Assembly: GCA_949126835.1 (NCBI GenBank)
Contig: OX421506.1
Span: 17,118,447 to 17,182,446, forward strand
DNA length: 64,000 bases
DNA from: Anisus vortex
Lineage: Eukaryota > Mollusca > Gastropoda > Planorbidae
Direction of reading: 5' to 3'
Position numbers and translations under genes: made by a program
Shown: positions 11,430 through 21,775 of the stretch, piece after piece
Layout: each line of letters starts with the position of its first letter
How positions within the stretch are numbered: position 1 is the stretch's first letter
The notes under the pieces: generated by a model
Databases searched by the model: none
The model's input: only the letters and a program-made list of their open reading frames with translations
Told to the model about the DNA's origin: nothing

Positions 11430-12024
11430 GATAATGACCTTTATTTTATTGTGGTCCGGGCCTCCGATTCTGTCACAGACTACAATTTTTTCCCAAGTCT
11501 ACTCAGCTATGATAGGTAATTTCTACCTCCAAAGGCACACAGTTATCAAGACCACCAATTTCGGTAAGAGTATGCCTTTGGGGGTAGTTTTGACATTCTT
11601 GCCTAAACAAATTACATAATGCAGAAGCAGTATCTTTTTGCACCCTTCATTCATTAGTCATAACAATTTGGGGACGATTCAATGCCCAGAAATACATAAC
11701 TGTAATAATTGATAATAAATTTGAATGGCTCTTCTCGAAGAAGGATCCAATACGGATAGATTTTACAAAGGTACACTTTCTGCATGCCCACCTGTAACCA
11801 TCCCTGTCTTGGTTATAACGCCATAGTCTACAAGGAATGGCACAGGTAGGACAGAGGCAGCTATTCCGTATTAGCCTTCTTTGAGCGAGCCATTGTAAAA
11901 CTAAAAATTTATCAGTATAATACATAATAGCAAAATCTGGATTGCTATATCGGTAATGTATAATAAAATCGTTATCCACAAAATTATTTACAATAAATTC
12001 TGGAGCTGGATAACGATAAGCCAT
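11430..12024 (-). pseudogene. Merlin / IS1595-like (ISXO2) transposase N-terminal part
   Basis: The 125-residue ORF 12024-11647 contains LQWLAQRRLI, then a zinc ribbon CPTCAIPCRLW ... WACRKC, and SIRIGSFFEKSHSNLLSII. This is the signature start of Merlin/ISXO2-like transposases (C-x2-C ... DGY.W.CR+C ....SIR.GSFF..S...L). In another frame the next about 200 bases give LFRQECQNYP and IGGLDNCVPLEVE, matching the stretch before the first catalytic residue ('...IGG....VEIDE'). The catalytic core beyond that is not found. Merlin elements transpose by cut and paste; this copy is a frameshifted N-terminal relic. Confidence 0.7.
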
Positions 12025-12345
12025 TTCAAATTTATAAATTATAATATAAACATTACATACATATATTGTATACTATAAACAAGCAAAATATCTGGATTTA
12101 GAGAGAGCTATAGTATTAAAGTAATATAAAAAAACAGTCTGCAACAATATTTTTTTGTATAAAACTATAAAATTAAATATATCACAATAAATGAACAATA
12201 GCATAGGCATACATTTAAAAACAATTGCAATGTGTAAATGTGGAGGGAACAAGAAAAATAATTTAAATTTCAAAAAAGAGATTCAAAACTAAATGTTTTA
12301 CTTTCCAACAATAAAAGTTTGCCATTAAAAATAATTTAATTTTGG
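12025..12345. other. AT-rich spacer
   Basis: No feature recognised; low complexity AT-rich sequence. Confidence 0.3.
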
Positions 12346-13440
12346 CTCAAATTTTAGGCTGGCCATAAATGATGTTTTTTTGACAACTCTTTTTCTTGAA
12401 ATGTAGCACATATAGAAGTTTGAATTTGACGGCAATCTCTATGCGGCCTCTGCAAACAAAAATATGTTTTGGACAAAAGGCCCAAATTTTGGCATGTATG
12501 CTTTCATTGGCATTTTGGGTCATGCCCAAAAGGCACCTTTCCAAAAGGGCATCAGATGATCATATATTTTTTTTTACCTTATCAGCAACAGCTGCTGAAT
12601 TACCTTCTATGAGAAGGCAGTGGCTTGTTATAAGCCATAGCCCTCTGCCAAAAACACAAAGATATTCTTCCTTTAGGGCAAGTGTGGTGTTTTGGAGTCA
12701 CATCTGTCGAAGACACATGAAAAAATGTTAGAGTTTTCTCCCTCAGCTCAGCTGTGCTTGAATTTTTACTGGCAACAGCCTTTTTGTAATACTGTTGTAG
12801 CAGATTTATTTTTGTCTGTAAAAACTATCAAAAATTTATTATAAATTGTTTAAAATATTGAAGAAAATATATGGTCATCAAAAAAAATATCTTCAATATA
12901 GTATAAGTGCTAATAATGTTAGATAATAAATTATCCCTTTTAGACCAAACGGATCTGTCTCATGAGTCTCAATAGCTGTGAAAAGAACACAATTACAGTG
13001 AGTCAGTGGTTAGAATGGCTATTGCGTAACTAAAAGATGTATTCACCTTTGTCAAACTTCCAGTTTTGCTACAGCCCAATGTCCTGCCGAGCTTTGATTC
13101 ATTAGTCACTAAGTTTCATAGAGCTATACCCAGTCTTTTGGCCACATGATTTGTGCACTCCTCTTTCTTTATCGGTACATGTTTTGGACAAAAGGCCCAA
13201 ATTTTGGCATGTATGCTTTCACTGGTATTTTGGGTCATGCCCAAAAGGCACCTTTCCAAAAGGGTATCAGATGATCATATCTTTTTTTACCTTATCAGCA
13301 ACAGCTGCTGAATTAAAACATGGGGAATTACTTCTATGAGAAGGCGGTGGCTTGTTATAGAGCTGTACCGTACCCAGTCTTTTGGCCACATGATTTGTGC
13401 ACTCCTCTTTCTTTATAGGTACATTGTAAGGAGCCAGTAA
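12346..13440 (-). pseudogene. Mutator-like transposase C-terminal region with internal duplication
   Basis: In minus-strand order: VPIKKEECTNHVAKRLGT (about 13,415), a YNKPPPSHR piece, a first C-terminal piece (GMTQN.SESIHAKIWAFCPK, about 13,270-13,180), then a second VPIKKEECTNHVAKRLG at about 13,180-13,125 followed by LVTNESKLGRTLG and GSLTKV. Then come FHVSSTDVTPKHHTCPKGRI, CFWQRAMAYNKPLPSHR (about 12,720-12,600) and RCLLGMTQNANESIHAKIW with FCPKHIF (12,544-12,460). Each segment occurs in this order in animal Mutator-like transposases ('K.ECVGHV.KR.GT.LR', 'HD.CP.G..SWC', 'C..G.TQN.NES....IW...PK'). The segment from KKEEC to FCPK is present twice, the upstream copy lacking its middle. Several stops are present. 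Confidence 0.7.
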
Positions 13441-13872
13441 TTAATTGTAGGTTTTGCAGTTACCATCACAATGGCCATAGTGTGGGGAGAAACGGCCAAG
13501 AATGCTTTTTCAACTTGTTTTCTTAAGTTTAGATTAAGTTTATAATCAATGATTATATTGTGTTAACCTTTTCACATTTTCAAAGGAAAAATAAATTTAA
13601 GTTAACTAAATATGTAGTTGTTAATACCAACTTCACAAATACAAACAAGGCCTACTGTAAATGACAATAAAATAAAAACAAGGTTTATCGAAGCAAAATG
13701 CAAATTTATTTTATTAAAGTACCGATATAATTCTTGTAAGAAAATTACACTGCATGTGTTTTCTCAACTTCAAAATGGCCGCCTGACTAGACATATGCAC
13801 AAAAAGAAATAACTCACATATTTTATGATGATATAGTTATCTTCAACTTAATATCAAAATTATCCCCAAAAA
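13441..13872. other. Spacer, nothing recognised
   Basis: AT-rich sequence without a supportable gene; it may hold more of the Mutator relic but the similarity is too weak to claim. Confidence 0.3.
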
Positions 13873-14142
13873 TCAGTTCTCTAAAATTCTGCTTTGGTTG
13901 ACATTCCTCTGGAATGACCCGTATCTAACATTTACCCTTACTAAATTTTCTTTAAAGAAAAAACAGTGCCTAGTCCTTTTCGTCCTAGTCTTGTCTAGTT
14001 GCATCAATTTACATTTAATGTCACTAAGGGGCACCCACGCAATGTCAAGCACAGGTGGTTTCACAAACTTGCCTCTCACTTTGTCACTCTTTCTTAAAAA
14101 TTCAACTTCTACATCACCATCTTCATCAATTTCATTTCTCAA
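13873..14142 (-). pseudogene. C-terminal tail of an unidentified DNA-transposon ORF
   Basis: This 89-residue ORF contains DEDGDVEVEFLRKSDKVRGK, then FVKPPVLDIAWVPLSDIKCKL and FFFKENL. Tails of this type ('DG..EV.FL+.......F..P...D...V....I...L') close many DDE transposase-derived proteins, but I cannot assign a superfamily. A recognisable paralogue lies at 41213-41437 (DEEGDFEVEYLKRSEKVKTN). No catalytic region is adjacent. Confidence 0.4.
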
Positions 14143-14578
14143 AACATATAACGTAAAAAAAAGGCTTTTTCACACCATACTCACATAGCACACAATCATC
14201 TTTCATCACATTTTCAACTCCATTCATTTCCCAAATCAGGGATTAATAAGTCTAGGTCAATGGACATATCGAAATTGTCCTCTACAACGCCACAGTCAAT
14301 GCGCTATTATTATTAGGTTTAAACAGACTTTGTTTCGTCTTAACCCCCAATTTAACCATTTCAGCCCTAAGCAGTTGTCAGAAAATAATTCCCCATTCCC
14401 TAAGCAAAGGGGCATAACTCCGTATAATTAACTACACACTTTACAAAAAAATTCACAGTAAAAAAACTAACAAAGCAAATGAACTCAAATTTTTACAGTT
14501 TAAAGATAAATGGATAAGGTTTATTAAAGAAGAGAAAAAATGGCAGTAAAAAAAAAATTAAAGCACAAAAATGTTAAG
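14143..14578. other. 3' flank of the piggyBac-like ORF
   Basis: Non-coding. It may include the 3' end of the piggyBac-derived element at 14579-15445, but I could not identify a TTAA-flanked inverted repeat. Confidence 0.3.
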
Positions 14579-15445
14579 TCACTGAGCACTTGACGTAGAA
14601 GCATCACTGGATTGGGACAACTTTTCGTGGAATTCTGCAAAACAATCCCCCCTGCACAGTCTAACTTGGCACAAATTGCAGCCAAAAACAGTTTCATGTG
14701 CTCTCTTTCTTTTCCCATAATTTTTATTTTTTGAGCACCAATGGCAGGCACGTTTATTTCCTACCATTCTAATCAGTCTATGGTCAAGGTGATTACTGCT
14801 GCCCACTCCCAATGAAGATGGCTGATCACAGGATCTTCTTTTGCGTACAATGTTTCCCTTTAGAAGGGCAGAGCTTATTTCTAGACGAAAGTCAAGATGT
14901 CCCAAATACTGCTTTTTGGGTTGGGGCCATTGGGACTTAGAGTAAATAATCCAGCTGTTGATCACCGCAGTCTGGAGAAGAAAGCGAAAAATGTATCGCC
15001 AAAATTTGACAGATTTTCTCCCTACTGGGTAGTAGGAAGAGAGCTGGTCAAATCTGTCAACACCACCCATTGACTTGTTGTAAGTGTCAACTGGTGATGG
15101 GACGGTGGCTTGGAAACTACCCCCAGGAGCATGTCGGGTAACCTCAGTAGTGCCTGGCGTAGCTTTAGTACTAGCCCTAGGAGTAGTATTATCATCCTCA
15201 ATGTCACTATCATTATCACTATCGGACTCAAAAGCCTCTATCGGTAATTCTACATCACTCTCAGCATCATTATTTTCTTCATTATCCCCCAAAATATCTA
15301 CATTTCCATCATAGTCATAGCCAGTTGCATCCCTAAACATTTGCAAAATGTCATCCATTTTCACAGACAAAGACGAAAAAATACCTTTTTTTTGAAAAAT
15401 CACAAAAAATTTATCGTGCGAGATAAAAATATCGAACAAAGACAT
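14579..15445 (-). CDS. piggyBac-derived ORF with the catalytic core deleted
   Basis: A 288-residue uninterrupted minus-strand ORF. Residues from MDDILQMFRD (an internal Met at about residue 30) through ELPIEAFESDSDNDSDIEDD form the acidic N-terminal region typical of piggyBac transposases. About residue 120 it passes straight into VDTYNKSMGGVDRFDQLSSY, FWRYIFRFLLQTAVINSWII and a C-terminal cysteine-rich zinc domain (ACHWCSKN, FGCNLCQVRLCRGDC). GGVDRFDQ carries the last catalytic Asp; the preceding catalytic Asp residues and about 250-300 residues of core are missing. Full piggyBac transposases are about 550-600 residues. It cannot be an active transposase, yet the frame is open, so it may be a young internally deleted element or a DNA-binding derivative. 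Expression is unknown. Confidence 0.7.
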   Translation of the reverse strand: MSLFDIFISHDKFFVIFQKKGIFSSLSVKMDDILQMFRDATGYDYDGNVDILGDNEENNDAESDVELPIEAFESDSDNDSDIEDDNTTPRASTKATPGTTEVTRHAPGGSFQATVPSPVDTYNKSMGGVDRFDQLSSYYPVGRKSVKFWRYIFRFLLQTAVINSWIIYSKSQWPQPKKQYLGHLDFRLEISSALLKGNIVRKRRSCDQPSSLGVGSSNHLDHRLIRMVGNKRACHWCSKNKNYGKRKRAHETVFGCNLCQVRLCRGDCFAEFHEKLSQSSDASTSSAQ

Positions 15446-15546
15446 AAAAATAGCGTCACTATCGCTATTCTAGGTCAGTGTTTAAAAAGGGTTTATTAAG
15501 CAATTAAAAACTAGCAGTACTGTCGGCAACGAAACAACCCGAAATC

Positions 15547-15606
15547 GGCGACGCGCGGCGACTATAGTTGTCAGCCAGTAGAGGCGACCCGCGGCGACTG
15601 TAGTGG
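15547..15606. repeat. GC-rich subterminal direct repeat near piggyBac 5' end
   Basis: GGCGAC(G/C)CGCGGCGACT occurs at 15547 and again at 15583, a 36-bp spacing, in otherwise AT-rich DNA just upstream of the piggyBac-derived ORF. Subterminal repeats bound by transposase are common in piggyBac ends. The role is inference; the repeat is seen directly. Confidence 0.5.
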
Positions 15607-15673
15607 CGAAATGGTTGAGATCCCTCTTATCTTTGATTTGTTTTATTTCCGGGCTAGACGTTGCCATTATTGA

Positions 15674-15975
15674 ATGTCATTTTTTTCTGACAACCTTTTT
15701 AGTTACAGCAATGTCAGCTTTTGGGTAGCCTCAAAAGATTTGAGGGGAGAGAAAACTGCATGGTACACAAAGGTATATGGTATTTTGTATGCCGCTGACA
15801 AGTTGTCAAATGCAGCTGGGACGTTTTACGGGCCTGGATATTCTAGCATCAGTCCGTCTGATGGCATGTCACAAAATGTTGAATCCTTTGAAGACCCTAC
15901 ATAATGCGTGAACCCAGAATTAACTTCTCAAGCTGCAGTAAACAGAAGTAAGTCAAGATTGCTAACATGTGCCTC
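15674..15975. other. Unassigned stretch with short plus-strand ORF
   Basis: A 76-residue plus-strand ORF (15674-15904) encodes FWVASKDLRGEKTAWYTKVY and YAADKLSNAAGTFYGPGYSS. I do not recognise it. It is the only plus-strand ORF of note in this part and may be an exon of a decayed element. Confidence 0.25.
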
Positions 15976-15979
15976 AACC

Positions 15980-17060
15980 CCTGGCCACCACATATGATTG
16001 AGTGAGTATGTGAGTTGAGGACACTGGTGTTTCATTATTGACTGACAATGCAGTAGGTGCAGGGAATAGGTCATCTTGCAGGCAAGGACTAGGCCTTTCT
16101 GTAATGCTGCATACAGCTAGACCTGCCAGTTGAATTTTGTTTTTAAATTTGGGCTGCCTGACATAATTTTTTGTCTGATATCCGGATTTCTCAGTAAATT
16201 TATTTTTTCGGCTGATTATGAAATATTCATCTGAAATTGCCTGGCCCATAATGAAGTAACAAAACTTCAGCAATAAAACACTTTTACAAGTTTTACAGGT
16301 GCCAGTATGTTAAGAGATGGGCAATTAATTTTGAAAAAAGTCAACAAAACCATCTTTAGAAAAAAATCATATTCATTAAAAATATCACCATAGTGAGGCC
16401 ACATGCCACTGGTTTTAAAGCCTGAAATAGTATTTGAGGACGTAGCAGCTTTAAGAAGGGCTCCACCTCCAATTTCAGCGATTTGATAAATTGTTATCAG
16501 TCTTCCAACGTTGGTCAGCATCCATGAATTGGCTAAGGCATTTGTATGCCACTTTCAGTGGACCAAACACAGATCTGTCAAGCGCTGTAATTTGTTAGAG
16601 CTTGTGAGGTGGTAAGGTAAGAACATGGACATAATTTTCTTTAGCAAACAATATAGCATCAAGTGCCAAATGGCTTTCATGATTTTCCATGATTAATACA
16701 ACTTGATGTTCTGGTGAAAGACGCACATGAGCGACAAAATGTCTTAAAACGTGAATTAAATTTTCAGAGGTCATCCAACCTGATGCACTGGCAAATCCTA
16801 CAGAACTTTCCAGGGCACCATTTAAAAAATAATCCTTAAATTTTTTCCTTGGAAAAATGAAAGCAGGCGGCAAGCACTGACCAGATGCTGACACAATGGC
16901 ACACATAGTCACCAGCTCACCCATCTCTCTCGGGACACATGTCCAACTTGTTTCATACCTCTAAAGACTTGTGGTGTTTTCTGGATTGTTGTCAAGCCAG
17001 TCTCATCCAAGTATAAATCCTATTAACCAATCTTTGCCAGCCATCTTAGTACTAAGTGGT
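15980..17060 (-). pseudogene. Tigger/pogo DDE_1 transposase relic carrying an insertion
   Basis: Minus-strand order: LDETGLTTIQKTPQVF (about 17,010), then GELVTMCAIVSASGQCLPPA, FIFPRKKFKDYFLNGA, SGWMTSENLIHVLRHF, LIMENHESHLALDAI and LTLPPHKL (16924-16595). After a TAA the frame continues QITALDRSVFGPLKVAYKCL, and after a frameshift MLTNVGRLITIYQIAEIGGG, SGFKTSGMWPHYGDIFNEYD. These are the DDE_1 catalytic core and C-terminal region; LDETG and M(D/E)NHESH hold the usual first and second acidic positions (the second reads MENHESH, with Glu at the usual Asp). After NEYDFF about 220 bases intervene, including a 50-bp hAT-derived piece, before the Tigger tail resumes as SITERPSPCLQDDLFPAPTA (about 16,110). 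It is inactive: one stop, one frameshift and an insertion. Confidence 0.8.
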
Positions 17061-17105
17061 ACTTAGATTTTAGAAAACTAAATTTAATTTTCTTATAAAG
17101 AAAAA

Positions 17106-17128
17106 CAACAATATATATATATATATAT
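17106..17128. repeat. (TA)n microsatellite
   Basis: A run of TA dinucleotides between the Tigger and piggyBac relics. Confidence 0.8.
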
Positions 17129-17144
17129 GCCTACAAGTTCATGA

Positions 17145-18190
17145 ATATTTTATGGCTGATGAAACTGTTCATAACAATTGGACTTTAGGGTCAGGCACAA
17201 ATGCTCATTACACTTTTCACATTTTGTGCGTGAAAATGTTTTACACCCAGGCAATTTACACCGTCCTTTTTCTGCAACTTATAGTGGAAAATATCCACTC
17301 TAACATTGTCTGTCTGAATGGATACGTTGGGGACAACAGCTGCAGGACCCCTTAGCTTTTTTTTTTATTGTAGCTGTGCTTCAACCTCCAAAGATGGTCA
17401 ACCCCTTTTTTTTGGTCAGAATTTTATTTTGTTTCATCATACACGTGGCAATGTTTATTTTGAATTGCAGCAGTGTCAGTTTAGTTTATGAGGGCAGGCC
17501 TGAATGTGAGTGATTAAAAACATAAAGAAGCCACCCTTGGATAACAGCCAAGTCAAAGATGTGAAAAGTGATGCAGTGGTACCACTTTTTAGATCTGATA
17601 TGGTTTCTGTATAATGCAACCAGTGAATCTAACAAGTCTACACCACCCATAAATGCAATGTAGAGCATAATTATTATGGAAGGGCAGTCAACCTCAATAT
17701 CTTTCTTTGCCTTTTTGTACCATCTTTTTTCATGGGTTCAACAGCAGCGAAAGTGCTAAGCAGGGTGACCGCTTTGTTGTCCATCCACCTGACTGCATTC
17801 AGCTGGACACCATTACACATTCCAGTCTTCATGACAACTGAACCTCTTCCTTTTTTCAAAAGCTCCTTATCTGGAGGAAATGTGCAGCCTTTCAAATGAT
17901 TTGGACGGACAGTTCCCACACTAGCAATCCTTACTTTCCATATAGTAACACTTGAAGCGCAATTAAACCAGTTATCAAAAAATATTTGATACCATCAGTC
18001 TCTAGGAACATCCTGAATTAGTCTAAGAACTATACTTCCTGAGGCACCCAGATCAGGTTGTCCAGGGCATAGGTTTATCTGGCCAATAAAAAATTCAAAA
18101 TCATGCCAGTGTTGCCTGAACACACAAACACTTTGTAGCCCCACTTATTTGGCTTTTTTGGATTATATTGTTTCAAACACAATTTACCCT
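17145..18190 (-). pseudogene. piggyBac transposase relic, C-terminal half
   Basis: From about 18,190 on the minus strand: KQYNPKKPNKWGYKVFVCSG, LARQTYALDNLIWVPQEV, a stop, then DGIKYFLITGL. Then 17919-17674 gives GTVRPNHLKGCTFPPDKELL, GSVVMKTGMCNGVQLNAVRW and DNKAVTLLSTF; 17668-17486 gives MGGVDLLDSLVALYRNHI and KKWYHCITFHIFDLAVIQGW. The end (about 17,345-17,152) encodes VRVDIFHYKLQKKDG and the cysteine-rich domain GRCKLPGCKTF, KCEKCNEHLCL, NCYEQFHQP-stop. This is the correct order for a PGBD4-like piggyBac transposase: core segment, GGVD motif with the last catalytic Asp, Cys-rich domain. Stops and frameshifts separate the parts. Its central part is repeated at 21240-21775. Confidence 0.75.
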
Positions 18191-18446
18191 TGAAGGGTAT
18201 TATTTTTAATCAACAAACAATTTGAAACAAATAATTTATATTTATAACCCTATATGGTACAATGTAGCCAAATGGCATTGCTCTAGTAATGAACAGATAG
18301 CTGCTATCGATTTGAAACTCTTTAAATTTAATTTTTAGTGGTTTCCCTTTAATTCAATCATTTTTTCTTGCATTTGACGTCATCACTTCTTGTATGAAAA
18401 TTTTAATAGAATAAATGTGTTGTACATTCGACTTTGGAGACTGTAG
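18191..18446. other. Spacer
   Basis: AT-rich; no feature recognised. Confidence 0.3.
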
Positions 18447-18512
18447 CCAATTTGAAATCTAAAACATGCCAATTTGAAATCTAAAACATGCCTATTTGAA
18501 ATCTAAAACATG
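18447..18512. repeat. 22-bp tandem triplet
   Basis: Three consecutive copies of a 22-bp word beginning CCAATTTGAAATCTAAAACA, with one T-for-A type difference in the third copy. A minor local tandem duplication. Confidence 0.85.
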
Positions 18513-18955
18513 CTTATCTAAATGTTACACTTCTTTACCACCTTCTTCTTCTTTAAGCTGACTGTTACTGTATGTCAGTGCTTGATATTTAGCAAACTCA
18601 AGTTTGCAATCAGCCACAGTAACTCTGGAGAAACAAGTGGTGTATTAATAAAACTTGTATCAAGATGAAACCTTTGCTGTAACATGCAAAGTGAGATCAA
18701 CTTTTTCAACATGTTTGAGTAGTTCAACTTAAAGTGGTAATTTATCCTTTGTATATTTTGCGGATGTGATAAAGAACAACTTGACCCCCAGAATAGAACT
18801 ACTCAATTTAATCATCTCTTAAATTTTTTTAAATCTTTCTTAGAGATGAAGTCTGGAGCAGTCTATTCTCTTAACTATTTGATGTTTGTTTTGTTGGCAC
18901 AATATCAGCCATTATTGCTTTTAAGTTTGTTTTTATGAATTGCCAAATATCTTCA
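18513..18955. other. Unassigned, possibly degraded transposon
   Basis: The minus strand has a partly open stretch with segments such as HVEKVDLTLHVTAKVSS and TVADCKLEFAKYQAL, but stops interrupt it and I do not recognise it. Confidence 0.25.
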
Positions 18956-18959
18956 ACTG

Positions 18960-19720
18960 GACTGTTTATATTGTATTTATTAAGGAAAGCAATCTGAATG
19001 TTGTATTGCATTTATTCCAGAGATAAATTATAATGCTTTTGGGTTTCTTGCATATTTTGGTTTGGATTCTGTTATTAACTCTGACAATGTCATGATCTGA
19101 AAGACCAGGGATTATTTCATAATCTATTACTAGTCCTGGTTTGTTTCTTAAGAATAAATCTAGTATATTATGGTTTCTTGTTGTTTTGTTTATTAATTTG
19201 TTCTACGTTTAGATTTTGTATGGTATGATAAAAAGTTCATTTATTTCTTTTATGTTTTGGTGTTTTTCTATCGAGTAGCTATTCCAATTAATGTCGGGGA
19301 GGTTGAAGTCCCCCATTATCCAAATTAGAGCATTTTTATGTTTTGTTTCAATGCTTGTGAGCTGATTACACAGATCAGTCATGTATTCTGTTGTTGAGTT
19401 TGGTGGTCTATATACACTGCCTACAATTAGTGGTTTTGAATTAGGTCTACTTATTTTACAAAACACTGACTCTATGTTATTATTAGATTCTATTTTAATT
19501 TCTTCAGCTATTAGGGTAGATTTTATGGCTAGTAAGACTCCTCCATGACTGTCTGACCTATCTTTCCTAAAAATTTCATAATTATTTTTGAATATCTCTT
19601 TGTTGTATACATCTGGATTTAGCCATGTTTTGGAACCTGAAATAATGTCTGGTTCTTCTTTCTTTATTGAAAGTTCCAAATCAGCTGTTTTATTTTTAAT
19701 GCTTTGGAAGTTTATTGTTT
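18960..19720 (-). pseudogene. Non-LTR retrotransposon endonuclease (EEP) domain relic
   Basis: The 156-residue ORF 19679-19209 reads EPDIISGSKTWLNPDVYNKE, FRKDRSDSHGGVLLAIKSTL, VFCKISRPNSKPLIVGSVYR PPNS, and ALIWIMGDFNLPDINW. These are the motifs of the apurinic-type endonuclease/exonuclease/phosphatase domain of CR1/Jockey-like LINEs: the (E/S).WL block, GG....+, VYRPP and GDFN.P.I.W. In other frames the sequence to about 19,010 continues with NILDLFLRNKPGLV and PGLSDHDIV, which is the closing SDH motif. The usual catalytic Glu of E.WL is Lys here (SKTWL). Reverse transcriptase is absent. A 5'-part LINE relic. Confidence 0.75.
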
Positions 19721-19779
19721 AGAAATTTAAGGTTATGCTGATTTGGGGTTTTATGGGATTTAGTGTTAAAAAGTGATTA

Positions 19780-20560
19780 CATAGTCTAACTCAAACAGAA
19801 TTTCTGTTTGCTGTTTGTTGCAGCATTGTAAATGGCTTCACGAGTTGAAGTTTTAATGTATGAATCAATGGAGCAACTGTCTGTAATATTGTGTAAATTT
19901 CATTAAATGGCTTGATTGCATCAAGCAAGAAATTACATCTAAGCCAATTAGTTGGTGATGATAATATTTTTCTGAGTTTGGTTGGTAACTCTTGTCTTTA
20001 TCTTCTTTTGAAGTTGCAATTTTTTCCGTCTCTTTAAAAAAGTTTGTGGAGAGGCACCCAGTTGTCAACTAGTCTTGAAGGTCATCTAGTGGAGACATGC
20101 TTTAAAATTGTGTTGTCTTTCACACCATAAAGCAGCCAAATTTAATTCAAATTCACCTGTTGCTTTGTGCAATAAGCACACAAATGTTAAAAGTTATTCA
20201 AATAACAGAATACTCAGTAATGTTAACGACCCCCCCCTTCCTGCCTCCTGTGTTGAATATTTATAATGTATATTTAAATATTCAAAATTAATAATTATAT
20301 TTAAAGCTATTTATAATCTAATTAAAATAATCATAAAGAAAACATAAATAAATCAGTTTAGTTATACTTTAATTGCATATTGTATTAATATTAGCTTAAA
20401 ATCTCTACTCATATGAATGCTGAAGTAATTAATGATATTCATTACATAAAAATGGTATCTAATATAGGATCCAAATAACTTGTTTCTTACAAGGCTGTAT
20501 GGCTAGCATAGACCTCGCTGTTCTCATACAATTATACAATCTTGTTGACTGAATTGAAAA
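19780..20560. other. Unassigned stretch
   Basis: The minus strand at 20100-19780 is open in shifting frames with segments NWLRCNFLLDAIKPFNE and IYTILQTVAPLIHTLK that look protein-like, but I cannot place them. The rest to 20,560 is AT-rich with a short C run near 20,230. Confidence 0.3.
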
Positions 20561-20567
20561 TTCAAAC

Positions 20568-20936
20568 TTACAAATAGAACAGAAGCACTAGTATCCCGCA
20601 TTTTTTCCTGGATGAATAAGTTACATTCTTCAGTATATTCCTTGCAAAAACATTGAACTCGATTTTTTTCAAACACAAACTATAATCCTTTTCCTCTTTT
20701 ATCATTCTGGACACCTGTGATGACTGAGAGTAGGGGCTAGGAGGGTTGTGCGTTAGTGTAGTGTCAAACCATCTATCAAACCTAGACTTAAGATTACTAA
20801 TGAAAACCTTAAAGTCTTCTCCTATCTTAGGCTTCATATCATAGTACCGACTTCTATAACCGTCCTCCGTATGGTCATAAAATTCTAGTAATGTCCTTTT
20901 TAGAGTGTCATAGTTTTTCAGTTCTGTTTCTGACAA
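20568..20936 (-). pseudogene. Gypsy-type Gag fragment, second copy
   Basis: The 122-residue ORF contains NYDTLKRTLLEFYDHTEDGY, RSRYYDMKPKIGEDFKVFIS and NLKSRFDRWFDTTL. The 'Y..LK..LL..Y..TEDGYR..F...+P..GE.F..F...L...F.RW' pattern is that of SCAN-like Gag of Ty3/Gypsy elements. The downstream region (VFARNILKNVTYSS) looks frameshifted. No zinc knuckle follows. Confidence 0.6.
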
Positions 20937-20999
20937 CGTCTGGCATGACCATTTTTCTCATAGGTATATATATTTATTTAAAAAATTTTAAGATTTTGG

Positions 21000-21239
21000 A
21001 GAAAAAAAGGAGGAAGGTTAGATTTGGAGGAAGTCGAGTTAGTGGGCACATGCTTCCTTTCCCATCCTATGACTGGGCCTCTCATGGTGCACATCTCATG
21101 TATCTACCAGTACAGACTAAAACTTTCAAGCATTTACCTTCAGCTCATCTTTTTGTCTGACTTCAATCCTAAGGGTTATGTTGTTGTTTTTTCTTCAGTT
21201 AATTGCTTCTGCAAAAAGAAGAAAGAGAAAGAAAAAAAA
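21000..21239. other. Spacer with purine-rich tract
   Basis: Contains an A/G-rich tract (21210-21250). It also shares CTTTCAAGCATTTACCTTCAG at 21123 and 21783, so the flank of the piggyBac piece is partly duplicated on its other side. Confidence 0.4.
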
Positions 21240-21775
21240 AGAAAGGAAGGGCATGCCAACCTCAATATCTTTCTTTGCCTTTTTGTCACATATTCAAACT
21301 TTGTTCATGGGTTCAAAAGCAGCGAAGCTAAGCAGAATGACAGCTTTGTTATCAACCTGACTGCATTCAGCTGGACACCATTACACACTCTAGTCTTCAT
21401 GACAACTGAACCTATTCCTTTTTTCAAAAGCTCCTTATGTGGAGGAAATGTGCACCCTTTCAAATGATTTGGACGGACAGTTCCCACACTAGCAATCTCT
21501 ACTTTCCATAGTAACACTTGAAGCGCAATAGAATTAAACCAGTTATCAAAAAATATTTGATACCATCAGTATCTAGGAACATCCTGAATTAGTCTAAGAA
21601 CTATATTTCCTGAGGCACCCAGATCAGATTGTCCAGGGCATGGGTATATCTGGCCAATATAAAACTCAAAATCATGTATGAGGCCAGTGTTGCCTGAACA
21701 CACAAACACTTTGTAGCCCAACTTCTTTGGCTTTTTTGGATTATATTGTTTCAAACTAAAACTTACTAAAACTTA
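21240..21775 (-). pseudogene. piggyBac transposase relic, duplicate of 17.7-18.2 kb
   Basis: This stretch is highly similar, in the same orientation, to 17683-18180. It encodes GTVRPNHLKGCTFPPHKELL, GSVVMKTRVCNGVQLNAVR and further upstream KQYNPKKPKKLGYKVFVCSG, LIHDFEFYIGQIYPCPGQSD. It is slightly better preserved than the first copy at the N-terminal end (62 codons open at 21754-21566). The GGVD motif and cysteine-rich domain present in the other copy are missing. It is either a second insertion of the same family or a segmental duplicate. Confidence 0.7.

Noticed and set aside
21178..21360. Lys-rich ORF (KRRKRKKKKERK)
   Set aside because: It comes from a purine-rich tract overlapping a piggyBac relic on the other strand.
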